Position numbers and translations under genes: made by a program. A stretch of DNA of 17,197 nucleotides from an uncultured Collinsella sp. (GTDB taxonomy: Bacteria; Actinomycetota; Coriobacteriia; Coriobacteriales; Coriobacteriaceae): assembly GCA_900757235.1 (NCBI GenBank), contig CAAENB010000149.1, positions 1 through 17,197 of the forward strand, given 5' to 3'. The notes under the pieces are model-generated. The model worked only from the letters and a program-made list of their open reading frames with translations, had not been told where the DNA came from and did not search any database. Below are positions 6,035 through 15,341 of this stretch, one piece after another. The stretch's first letter is position 1; each line of letters begins with the position of its first letter.

Positions 6035-7318
6035 TTAGTAGATGACGGGATCGGGGACGGTAGCATGCTCGACATGCGCGCCGAGCGCCTGCAGCTTTTC
6101 GACAAACTGCTCGTAGCCGCGCTTGATGTGATGGATAGCCGAAACCTCGGTCGTCCCGTCGGCGATCAAGCCCGCTACGACGAGGGCCGCTCCGCCACGC
6201 AGATCGGGCGAGGTAACCTGTGCACCCGAGAAGCCCTTGACGCCATGAATCATGGCATGATGGCTCTCGATACGAATGTCGGCACCCATGCGCACCAGCT
6301 CAGAGGCAAACATAAAGCGATTCTCGAAGATGTTCTCGGTGATAACGGAGCTACCATCGGCAAGGGCGGAGAGTACCATAATCTGCGCCTGCATGTCCGT
6401 CGGGAAGCCGGGGAACGGAAGCGTCTGGATGTCGACCGGCTTGATACGCTCGGCACGGTTCACATGGACACCATCCTCGACGCGTTCGCAGTCGATACCC
6501 ATGAGCTCCATCTTCTTGAGCACCATGCCCAAGTGAATGGGGCAAAAGCCCGTGACATCGACACCGCGATCGTCGGCCATCAACGCACCGGCAACGATAA
6601 AGGTACCGGCCTCGATGCGGTCGCCTACTACGCGATGGGTAACAGGATGGAGCTCTTCCACGCCTTCGATAGTCACGACGGGCGTGCCGGCGCCAACAAT
6701 CTTGGCGCCCATCTCGTTGAGCATGTTGGCGAGATCGACGATCTCGGGCTCGCGGGCGGCATTGTCGATAACCGTGGTACCCTGTGCGCGCACAGAGGCC
6801 ATAATGAGGTTCTCGGTCGCACCGACACTGGCAAACTCGAGCGTGACGGTGGTACCGCGCAGACCTTGGGGCGCATTAGCGTTGATGTAACCGTGGGCGG
6901 TATCGAACTCAACGCCCAGGGCCTCAAGACCAAGAATGTGCATATCGATCTTGCGAGCACCCAGGTTGCAGCCGCCCGGCATGGCGATCTTGGCGCGATG
7001 GAAGCGGCCCAGCAGGGGTCCCATGACGGCGGTGGAAGCACGCATCTTAGCGACGAGCTCGTAGGGGGCCTCCCAAGAATCGACCTGAGAGGTATCAATC
7101 TCGAGCGTGTGCTCGTCGAGAACATCGATCGTAGCGCCCATGCCCTTGAGCACCTTGCCCATCACGTGGACATCGGAAATATCGGGCACGTTCTGCAGCG
7201 TCGTCTTGCCCGGCGCCAGAAGCGTTGCCGCCATGAGTTTGAGCGCGGAGTTCTTGGCACCCGAGACGGGCACGGAGCCTCCGATGGCGTGGCCACCCTC
7301 AACGCGGATAATATCCAA
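6035..7318 (-). CDS. murA: UDP-N-acetylglucosamine 1-carboxyvinyltransferase (MurA)
   Basis: MurA catalyses the first committed cytosolic step of peptidoglycan synthesis, transferring enolpyruvate from PEP to UDP-GlcNAc. This protein is 427 aa, a normal length. It shows Lys22 and Asn23 in SGAKNSALK, the PEP-binding Cys117 in PGGCNLGARKID, and the catalytic-Asp loop PFPGFPTD at about residue 300. The catalytic Cys, rather than Asp, is the form normally inhibited by fosfomycin. The start is TTG at 7318, with AAAGGG 6 nt upstream; no nearer ATG fits the family N-terminus (DIIRVEGG). It lies 88 nt downstream of atpC, behind an intrinsic terminator whose T-tract touches this RBS, and it is followed closely by the LCP gene. 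I see no clear promoter of its own. Confidence 0.96.
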   Translation of the reverse strand: MDIIRVEGGHAIGGSVPVSGAKNSALKLMAATLLAPGKTTLQNVPDISDVHVMGKVLKGMGATIDVLDEHTLEIDTSQVDSWEAPYELVAKMRASTAVMGPLLGRFHRAKIAMPGGCNLGARKIDMHILGLEALGVEFDTAHGYINANAPQGLRGTTVTLEFASVGATENLIMASVRAQGTTVIDNAAREPEIVDLANMLNEMGAKIVGAGTPVVTIEGVEELHPVTHRVVGDRIEAGTFIVAGALMADDRGVDVTGFCPIHLGMVLKKMELMGIDCERVEDGVHVNRAERIKPVDIQTLPFPGFPTDMQAQIMVLSALADGSSVITENIFENRFMFASELVRMGADIRIESHHAMIHGVKGFSGAQVTSPDLRGGAALVVAGLIADGTTEVSAIHHIKRGYEQFVEKLQALGAHVEHATVPDPVIY

Positions 7319-7331
7319 GGTCTACCCTTTC

Positions 7332-7370
7332 AAAAAGCATGCCCGGGGTGGCTGGGCCATCCCGGGCATG
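7332..7370 (-). terminator. Intrinsic terminator of the ATP synthase operon
   Basis: On the minus strand, CATGCCCGGG pairs with CCCGGGCATG, with a further TGGC/GCCA inner helix, and the stem is followed by C-TTTTT. It lies 37 nt after the atpC stop. The T-tract ends one base before the AAAGGG Shine-Dalgarno of murA, so read-through or a hidden promoter must supply murA. Confidence 0.88.
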
Positions 7371-7406
7371 ATGTGTTCGCAAATGGTCGAACGCTAAATC
7401 GTTTGA

Positions 7407-7799
7407 CTATTGGGCAAGCTTGAGCTTACACCATGCGATTTCATTATAGAGGTAGGCGCGGCGTGCATCATCCTCCGACAAATTACCCAGCTTCTCTTCA
7501 AAACCTTGAATATCAGCTTTAAGCTTGTCGGCATCGACGGTCGCCAAATCGCAAGCGCGCTCGGCGAGAACGGTCACGACATCGTCCGCAACCTGGGCAT
7601 AGCCGCCGGCCACGGCAAACGTGTGGTCGACAGTGCCCATGGCCTTATCGGAAACGCGAACGTAACCGCGGTCGATCGTGCAGATCTCGCTGGAGTGAGC
7701 AGGCAGAACACCAAACTCGCCATCCGTGGACGGAATCGACACAAACGCAGCGTCGCCCTCATAGGCGCAGCTAACGGGGCACACGATGCGGATACGCAT
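7407..7799 (-). CDS. atpC: F1Fo ATP synthase subunit epsilon
   Basis: The epsilon subunit belongs to the F1 central stalk and regulates ATP hydrolysis. This 130 aa protein has the expected N-terminal beta-sandwich, with the motif DGEFGVLPAHS (26-36) and VAGGYAQV (63-70) typical of the family. A C-terminal helical hairpin, rich in Lys/Glu/Ala, follows (about 86-130). It begins 3 nt after the atpD stop and is the last gene of the operon. Transcription should end at the stem-loop at 7332-7370. Confidence 0.94.
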   Translation of the reverse strand: MRIRIVCPVSCAYEGDAAFVSIPSTDGEFGVLPAHSSEICTIDRGYVRVSDKAMGTVDHTFAVAGGYAQVADDVVTVLAERACDLATVDADKLKADIQGFEEKLGNLSEDDARRAYLYNEIAWCKLKLAQ

Positions 7800-7802
7800 A
7801 AC

Positions 7803-10165
<2,363 letters not shown>

Positions 10166-10170
10166 GGGGC

Positions 10171-11769
10171 TTAGTTCTCCTCTGATCCAGAAACATCCGA
10201 ATGGTGCTTGGCCATGAACTGCTGCTTGAAGTCGCCGATGACGCGCAAGAGCTCAGCCTTGGTGTCATCATCGATCTTCTTGGCGCGAACCTTGTCGAGC
10301 AGCGAACCAAAGCCATTGTCCATGTACTCGATGAGCTCGGCACGGAAGGGCAGCACGTCGGCGATCTCCAGGTCATCCAGGAAGCCCTCGTTGCCAGCGA
10401 ACAGCGTAACGATCTGCTCGCCAACCTCAAACGGCTTGTAACGCGGCTGCTTCAGGAGCTCGGTCATGCGAGCGCCGTGGGTAAGCTGCTTTTGCGTGGC
10501 CTCGTCGAGGTCGGAGCCGAACTGCGTGAAGCCGGCGAGCTCCTGGTACGAAGCAAGGTCCAGACGGAGGTTGCCGGCGACCTGCTTCATGGCCTTGGTC
10601 TGTGCGTCGCCACCGACGCGGGACACGGAAATGCCCACGTCGACTGCCGGGCGCTGGCCCTGGAAGAAGAGCTCGGACTGCAGGTAGATCTGACCATCGG
10701 TAATGGAAATGACGTTGGTCGGAATGTAGGCCGAGACGTCGCCGTCCTGGGTCTCGATGATCGGAAGAGCCGTCATGGAGCCATAACCGTTCTTCTTGGA
10801 CATCTTGACGGCACGCTCGAGCAGACGAGAGTGCAGGTAGAAGATGTCGCCAGGATAGGCCTCGCGTCCGGGCGGACGATGCAGCGTCAGCGACATCTGA
10901 CGGTAAGCCACAGCCTGCTTGGACAGGTCGTCGTAGATGACGAGCACGTGGCCGCCGGGGTTGGTCTCGCTGGCAGGCTTGCCGTCCTCGCCGTTGTACA
11001 TGAAGAACTCGCCGATAGCGGCACCGGCCATAGGCGCGATGTACTGCATAGGGGCGGAATCGGCAGCGGTGGCCGAAACGATGATGGTGTAGTCGAGCGC
11101 ACCGTGCTGAGCGAGGGTCTCGCGGATGTTGGCAACCGTGGAGGCCTTCTGGCCGATGGCGACATAGATGCAGACCATGCCCTTGCCGCGCTGGTTGAGG
11201 ATAGCGTCGATGGCGATGGCGGTCTTACCGGTCTTACGGTCGCCGATAATGAGCTCACGCTGACCGCGGCCAATAGGCACCATGGAGTCGATAGCGAGCA
11301 GACCGGTCTGAACCGGCTCGCACACCGGGGTACGATCGATGACGCCGGGAGCCTTGAACTCGATGGGGCGACGGTGCGTGGCGACGATGTCGCCCAGGCC
11401 GTCGATGGGCTGGCCGAGCGGATTGACGACGCGGCCGAGCATGGCACGGCTCACGGGGATATCCATAATGCGGCCAGTGGTGCGGCACTCGTCGCCTTCC
11501 TTGATGGAGTCGACGGCACCAAACAGAACGGCGCCGACCTCGTCACGGTCAAGGTTCTGGGCAAGGCCGAAGACGGTCTCACCGGTATCGGAGCTCTTGA
11601 ACTCCAGAAGCTCGCCTGCCATGGCGCTCTTGAGGCCGGAGACGCGCGCGATGCCGTCGCCTACCTCGTCGACCGTTGAAACCTCATGCGTATCGACCGT
11701 CGCGGAGAGGCTCGTGAGCTGCTCCTGCAGTTTCTTGGCGATATCCTGGGCATTGAGGGTTTCGGACAT
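10171..11769 (-). CDS. atpA: F1Fo ATP synthase subunit alpha
   Basis: The alpha subunit forms the non-catalytic nucleotide-binding partner of beta in F1. In this 532 aa protein the Walker A loop GDRKTGKT is at 176-183, the Walker B segment HVLVIYDD is at 274-281, and the arginine finger is Arg384 in [10 protein letters not shown]. It is some 20-30 residues longer than typical alpha subunits, partly through an acidic/His-containing C-terminal tail (about 518-532, ending [11 protein letters not shown]). Its ATG overlaps the atpH stop (TAATG), with GGAGGTG upstream, so translation is probably coupled. Confidence 0.98.
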   Translation of the reverse strand: MSETLNAQDIAKKLQEQLTSLSATVDTHEVSTVDEVGDGIARVSGLKSAMAGELLEFKSSDTGETVFGLAQNLDRDEVGAVLFGAVDSIKEGDECRTTGRIMDIPVSRAMLGRVVNPLGQPIDGLGDIVATHRRPIEFKAPGVIDRTPVCEPVQTGLLAIDSMVPIGRGQRELIIGDRKTGKTAIAIDAILNQRGKGMVCIYVAIGQKASTVANIRETLAQHGALDYTIIVSATAADSAPMQYIAPMAGAAIGEFFMYNGEDGKPASETNPGGHVLVIYDDLSKQAVAYRQMSLTLHRPPGREAYPGDIFYLHSRLLERAVKMSKKNGYGSMTALPIIETQDGDVSAYIPTNVISITDGQIYLQSELFFQGQRPAVDVGISVSRVGGDAQTKAMKQVAGNLRLDLASYQELAGFTQFGSDLDEATQKQLTHGARMTELLKQPRYKPFEVGEQIVTLFAGNEGFLDDLEIADVLPFRAELIEYMDNGFGSLLDKVRAKKIDDDTKAELLRVIGDFKQQFMAKHHSDVSGSEEN

Positions 11770-12245
11770 TAGGCTTCACCTCCGTACGAATTAGCAGAGT
11801 TTGCGAGGGTCTCCTGCGCGATGCGCAGCTGCGTCTTGACGGAAATGTCACGACGCTCGCCGCGGGCCTCGAGCACCAGGCCGCCCACGATAGACGGGTC
11901 GACCTGCTCGATAAGGAATACCTTGCGGCCGAAATCCTGCTCGCATTTCTTAGTGATGGTTTGACGCAGCTCGTCGTCGAGCGGGATCGCCGTGGTGACG
12001 GTCACGCCCACTACATCCTCGTCTTCCTCGGCAACATACTTAAAGGCAGCTGCCACCTTGGGAAGAAGGTCGAGCTGGTCGCGCTTGGACATGGTGTCGA
12101 GCACGGCGATGATCTCGGGGCTGGCAGAAGCCAAGCGCTCGATCATCTCGAGGTCCTCGAACACATGGTTCTCGGCCTTAGCGGCTTCCAGAAGGGAGCG
12201 CGCGTAGGTCTCGAGCACCTTGTCCTGATAGCGGCTAGTCGGCAT
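11769..12245 (-). CDS. atpH: F1Fo ATP synthase subunit delta
   Basis: The delta subunit links the b-subunit stator to the top of F1. This 158 aa protein is somewhat short for the family, which is usually about 175-180 aa. The N-terminal helical domain starts with [12 protein letters not shown] (about 12-23). The C-terminal signature region, around [26 protein letters not shown], is clear. The missing length appears to fall in the linker between the two parts. Its ATG lies inside the 3' end of atpF (11-nt overlap), and its stop overlaps the atpA start, showing very compact packing. Confidence 0.93.
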   Translation of the reverse strand: MPTSRYQDKVLETYARSLLEAAKAENHVFEDLEMIERLASASPEIIAVLDTMSKRDQLDLLPKVAAAFKYVAEEDEDVVGVTVTTAIPLDDELRQTITKKCEQDFGRKVFLIEQVDPSIVGGLVLEARGERRDISVKTQLRIAQETLANSANSYGGEA

Positions 12246-12837
12246 TCAGGCTACCTGCTTCCTGGATGTAGCGCTCGATGAGCTTCTTCTGCTCGGCATC
12301 GTCCTCGAGTGCCTCGCCCACGATCTTGGTGGCGACGGCAACGGACAGGTCGGCGATGGAGCTCGCGGCACCGGCGTAAATGGACTTGCGCTCGTCCTCG
12401 ACGGTCGTATGGGCCTTGGCGATGATCTCCTCGGCCTCCTTGTGAGCAGCCTCGATGATACGGGCGCGCTCGGACTCGGCGTCCTTACGGGCCTCGAGAA
12501 CGATGTCGGCAGCCTGACGACGGGCGTCGGTGACGATCGAGTCGGACTCAGCGCGCTTGGCGATAGCCTCCTGCTTGGTCTTCTCGGCCTCGTCGAGGCT
12601 CTCCTCGATCTTCTTGCCGCGCTCCTCCATGGTTTTCATGATGCCCGGCAGGGCGACCTTGGCCAGCACGATCCAGATAATCAGGAAGGCGATAAGCGCC
12701 GGGATGAACTCCGCCATCTTAGGGATGAGGATGTCCGCACCGGCAGCGCCGTCCTCGGCGAACGCAGAAACCGGCATGAGCAGCGCGGCCGCGGACGCGG
12801 AGAGTGCGATCGCGCTCTTCTGGGATGAAAGATTCAT
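12235..12837 (-). CDS. atpF: F1Fo ATP synthase subunit b with signal-peptide-like N-terminus
   Basis: Subunit b forms the peripheral stalk that holds F1 to the membrane. In this 200 aa protein a membrane helix at about 44-60 (FIPALIAFLIIWIVLAK) is followed by a long charged coiled coil (about 68-180), rich in Ala, Glu, Lys and Arg, as expected. Ahead of this lies an extra segment of about 35 residues: a Lys7-containing n-region, a hydrophobic stretch (about 9-22) and Ala-Phe-Ala (25-27) before Glu28. This resembles a Sec signal peptide with a signal peptidase I site. It has no lipobox cysteine. A cleaved N-terminus facing outward would agree with b-subunit topology. The ATG at 12837 has GGAG 9 nt upstream and lies 15 nt after the atpE stop. 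Confidence 0.94.
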   Translation of the reverse strand: MNLSSQKSAIALSASAAALLMPVSAFAEDGAAGADILIPKMAEFIPALIAFLIIWIVLAKVALPGIMKTMEERGKKIEESLDEAEKTKQEAIAKRAESDSIVTDARRQAADIVLEARKDAESERARIIEAAHKEAEEIIAKAHTTVEDERKSIYAGAASSIADLSVAVATKIVGEALEDDAEQKKLIERYIQEAGSLNAD

Positions 12838-12852
12838 ACTTGACGCTCCGTG

Positions 12853-13047
12853 CTATTTAACGATCAGCGCGACAACGAAGCCGATCAGAGCCAGAGCCTC
12901 GCCGAAGGCGGAGCCCATGATGAAGACGGTGAACACGCGGCCCTGGACCTCAGGCTGACGGGCCATAGCACCCGTAGCACCCAGAGCAGACAGGCCGATA
13001 GCAAGACCAGCGCCGATAACACCGAGACCGTAACCGATAACTCCCAC
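12853..13047 (-). CDS. atpE: F1Fo ATP synthase subunit c
   Basis: Subunit c is the proteolipid that forms the rotating ion-carrying ring. This 64 aa hairpin has a glycine-rich first helix (GLGVIGAGLAIGLSALG, 7-23), the polar loop ARQPE (29-33) and a second helix with the ion-binding Glu50 (in GSAFGEALALIG). Spacing from loop to Glu matches other bacteria; the protein is short only because the first helix begins about seven residues later. The residues after Glu50 are Ala-Leu-Ala, without the Ser/Thr and Tyr seen in Na+-binding rings, so proton coupling is likely. The start is GTG at 13047 behind a very strong AAAGGAGG, which suits the high copy number needed. Confidence 0.95.
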   Translation of the reverse strand: MGVIGYGLGVIGAGLAIGLSALGATGAMARQPEVQGRVFTVFIMGSAFGEALALIGFVVALIVK

Positions 13048-13171
13048 GATTCCTCCTTTGTCGTGCGTGTCTTATTTCACGCAGGATAACCTTTTTATAA
13101 CTGCCGAGCTCCATGGGTACGGGCACCGGCGGTTTAACGAATTACCTTACCTTTAAGGCGCGAACGGAAGA
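13048..13171 (-). other. atpB-atpE intergenic spacer
   Basis: This 124-nt gap is the only long spacer inside the otherwise tightly packed ATP synthase operon. It holds a small GCGTG/CACGC hairpin (about 13067-13084) and the strong subunit c Shine-Dalgarno. The TTATAAAAAGG patch near 13090-13102 could be part of a weak internal promoter, but no good -35 is seen. A role in raising subunit c expression is plausible and unproven. Confidence 0.4.
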
Positions 13172-13975
13172 CTACTCCTCCTCCGCGACCTCCTCTGCCT
13201 CGGAGACATACACGGCGGTAAGGACCGTGAAGACGTAAGCCTGGATGGCGCCGACCACAAGCTCGATCGCATAGATCAGGATGAGGATGGCAAGCCAGGC
13301 CAGCGAAGGCAGGGCGCCGACGGCGTGCGCCGCGGAAACCTGCTGAAGCAGCGGCTGCATGAACATGCTCGCCATGATGGCGAACGAGCCCATGACCACG
13401 TGTCCTGCGAACATGTTGCAGAACAGACGGACGGCGAGCGTGATGAGGCGCAGGAAGGTCGAGAAAAGCTCGACGACCCACACAAGCACGTTCATCGGGA
13501 AGCTCACGCCCTGCGGGGCGAGGCTCTTGATGTAGCCGATCACGCCGTGAGCCTTGCATCCGTAGTAGATGAAGTACACGAAGGCGAAGATGGCGAGCGC
13601 GGCGGTGGAGCCGATTGCGCCGGTGCCGGGCTTCATTCCCGGGATCAGGCCGATCATGTTATTGATCAGGATGAACAGGAAAAGCGAGCACAGGAACGGG
13701 AAGTGCTTCTTCCAGTTCTCACCCACGACGCCCTTGCCGATATCGTTCTCGACGTACTCGATGATGTACTCGAAACCGTTGACGAAGAAGCCCTTGGGAA
13801 CCAGGGTCTGCTTCTTCTTGAACACGGCCAGGACGATCAGGAGCACGATCGTGGAGACGATCAGCCAAAACGAGTACTGCGTGATGCCGCAGCTCAGATC
13901 GCCCACGACAGGGGTGGAGCTGAACTCGCCGACCAGATGATTAATCTCATCAGGCAGCTTTTCAAAAATTTCCAC
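13172..13975 (-). CDS. atpB: F1Fo ATP synthase subunit a
   Basis: Subunit a provides the ion half-channels beside the c-ring in the membrane. This 267 aa protein has about five to six hydrophobic helices (about 32-52, 92-112, 122-140, 160-180, 185-210, 225-255). The essential arginine is Arg183 in TLAVRLFCNMFAGH, and the C-terminal helix has Glu238 and Gln245 in IELVVGAIQAYVF, followed by LTAVYVSEA. The residue three after Arg183 is Cys186, where Gly is the common residue, and His192 occupies the position of E. coli Glu219. It starts 3 nt after the AtpI-like gene and ends in an acidic tail. Confidence 0.96.
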   Translation of the reverse strand: MEIFEKLPDEINHLVGEFSSTPVVGDLSCGITQYSFWLIVSTIVLLIVLAVFKKKQTLVPKGFFVNGFEYIIEYVENDIGKGVVGENWKKHFPFLCSLFLFILINNMIGLIPGMKPGTGAIGSTAALAIFAFVYFIYYGCKAHGVIGYIKSLAPQGVSFPMNVLVWVVELFSTFLRLITLAVRLFCNMFAGHVVMGSFAIMASMFMQPLLQQVSAAHAVGALPSLAWLAILILIYAIELVVGAIQAYVFTVLTAVYVSEAEEVAEEE

Positions 13976-13978
13976 GAC

Positions 13979-14290
13979 TTACCTTTCGACCTCATGAGGA
14001 TCTCGCAGCGCCTTGGCGACGCGAACCGTGCAGGCGGCCATAAAGGCCACGAAGCCGATCGCCTCGCCCAGGAGGAACATGCGAAATGCCTCTCCGAACA
14101 ACACAAACACAACCAAGGTAAAGACGAGCAGGGCGATTGCCGAGACCGCCAGACTCACCATACCCTTGAGCATGTCCGCATTCTGTTTATCGTCAAGAAC
14201 CGGCTTGAGCGTAAAGACAAAGGGAAGGAAGGCAATTGCGCCCGCGATGGCGCCTGCAACGATAGCGAGCAGATCGGCTATCTGAAACAC
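13979..14290 (-). CDS. AtpI-like small membrane protein of the ATP synthase operon
   Basis: This protein of about 103 aa has four hydrophobic segments (about 4-27, 42-58, 60-70 and 74-88) and little else. It is the first gene of the ATP synthase operon, directly before atpB, the place usually held by atpI. AtpI proteins are small membrane proteins thought to help c-ring assembly or ion supply; sequence similarity across the family is weak, so the call rests mainly on position, size and topology. I favour the GTG at 14290, which has GAGG 6 nt upstream. The GTG at 14302 would have its Shine-Dalgarno too close. An alternative is an unrelated membrane protein acquired at this position. Confidence 0.7.
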   Translation of the reverse strand: MFQIADLLAIVAGAIAGAIAFLPFVFTLKPVLDDKQNADMLKGMVSLAVSAIALLVFTLVVFVLFGEAFRMFLLGEAIGFVAFMAACTVRVAKALRDPHEVER

Positions 14291-14302
14291 TGGCGTCCTC
14301 AC

Positions 14303-14570
14303 TTTCCTTTTAACGCTTCACAGAACAGTTCCCGCCAAACATTGGTGACTATTGTACGAGCCAATCGCTAAAGTACAACCGAAAAAGCATCGGTTAATAC
14401 GCACCTGTTCGTTTTCTTAAGACCTTCTTTATGCCGCAGGTACGGTAATACGTTTTTCTCGAACCCCGCAGGGCAAAACGTCCGTTAACAGGAGTGCGCG
14501 TAGGCGTCTTTTGCTCGCCCGCGCGCACCGTTTCTTCGTATTTGTGACCGTAGCCGACAAGGCCCGACGA
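14303..14570 (-). other. upp-atp intergenic region
   Basis: This 268-nt gap contains the ATP synthase promoter at 14351-14378, preceded on the minus strand by a small hairpin, AACCGA/TCGGTT (14377-14395). The part nearest upp (14400-14570) has no convincing gene. It also lacks a clean intrinsic terminator for upp; the best partial stem is GCAAAA/TTTTGC in 14470-14515, without a T-tract. Confidence 0.45.
14351..14378 (-). promoter_or_regulatory. Probable sigma-70-type promoter of the ATP synthase operon
   Basis: On the minus strand, TTGTAC (14373-14378) and TACAAT (14351-14356) are separated by 16 bp. The -10 matches the consensus at five of six positions. Transcription would begin near 14344, leaving a leader of about 54 nt to the GTG at 14290. 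Confidence 0.6.
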
Positions 14571-15218
14571 CTAGAGCGTGCCGTAGATGCGGTCGCCGGC
14601 GTCGCCCAGGCCGGGAACGATGTAGGCGGCCTCGTTGAGATGGTCGTCGATGGCGCAGGTATAGATATGCACATCTGGGTCCTTCTCGGTCAGTGACTTG
14701 AGGCCCTCGGGGGCCGCGACGATGCACAGCATACGGATGTCCTTGACACCGCGCTCGCGCAGGTAGCTAATGGCCATCTCGGCCGAACCGCCCGTGGCGA
14801 GCATGGGGTCGACGACCAGGCAGATGCGCTGGTCGATATCCTTGGGCATCTTGCAGTAATACTCGTGCGGCTCGTGGGTGACCTCGTCGCGCTCCACGCC
14901 GATGTGGCCCACGCGAGCAGAGGGTACCAGGTCGAGGATACCGTCGACCATGCCAAGGCCCGCACGCAGGATGGGCACGATGGCGAGTTTCTTGCCGGCA
15001 AGCTGTTTGAACGTGGCGGTAGTGATGGGGGTCTCGACCTCGACGTCTTCCATAGGCAGGTCGCGCATGGCCTCGTAGCCGTCAAAAAGCGCGAGTTCGC
15101 GCACGAGCTGACGGAACTGGTTGGTGCCGGTGTTTTTGTCGCGCAGGATCGACAGCTTGTGCTGGACGAGCGGGTGATCGACAAGCGTCACACGGGACGC
15201 ATCGTAGGTGACGGTCAT
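14571..15218 (-). CDS. upp: Uracil phosphoribosyltransferase
   Basis: UPRT makes UMP from uracil and PRPP in the cytosol (pyrimidine salvage). The chosen protein is 215 aa, close to the usual 208-210. The PRPP-binding loop is [10 protein letters not shown] (136-145), the uracil-binding segment is [12 protein letters not shown] (199-210), and ILRAGLGMV (83-91) is also diagnostic. The ATG at 15218 follows AAAGGGG by about 11 nt and begins with [21 protein letters not shown], the standard family N-terminus. The frame is open upstream to 15278, but that part is not family-like and contains the hairpin-rich leader. It is downstream of glpK by 123 nt. Confidence 0.96.
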   Translation of the reverse strand: MTVTYDASRVTLVDHPLVQHKLSILRDKNTGTNQFRQLVRELALFDGYEAMRDLPMEDVEVETPITTATFKQLAGKKLAIVPILRAGLGMVDGILDLVPSARVGHIGVERDEVTHEPHEYYCKMPKDIDQRICLVVDPMLATGGSAEMAISYLRERGVKDIRMLCIVAAPEGLKSLTEKDPDVHIYTCAIDDHLNEAAYIVPGLGDAGDRIYGTL

Positions 15219-15237
15219 GGATTGATTGCCCCTTTCG

Positions 15238-15294
15238 TTGCGGCCGCAAAACGGCCTTGCTGACAAGGCGTGCAGCAATGTTGCCGCCGCACGC
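15238..15294 (-). promoter_or_regulatory. Hairpin-rich leader of upp
   Basis: Immediately upstream of the upp Shine-Dalgarno, three consecutive small hairpins can form: GCGTGC/GCACGC (15268-15294), CCTTG/CAAGG (15255-15268) and GGCCG/CGGCC (15242-15256). Competing pairings exist: TTGCTG with CAGCAA (15257-15278), and the 12 bp palindrome TTGCGGCCGCAA (15238-15249). Mutually exclusive structures close to an RBS can indicate attenuation or translational control. I do not recognise a PyrR or known riboswitch consensus. Confidence 0.35.
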
Positions 15295-15341
15295 CATGCA
15301 TTAGTTTAGCGGTTTGTTGTATCGAGCAGCCCATCGCAGCC

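Noticed and set aside
6065..7423. A 452-codon open frame on the plus strand opposite murA
   Set aside because: It is a shadow of murA, with no recognisable domains.
10201..11679. A 492-codon open frame on the plus strand opposite atpA
   Set aside because: It is antisense to atpA over its whole length, shows the same biased composition as other shadow frames, and has no plausible promoter or RBS.
12853..13047. Na+-coupled ATP synthase
   Set aside because: The Ser/Thr and Tyr ligands that follow the ion-binding Glu in Na+ c-rings are absent.
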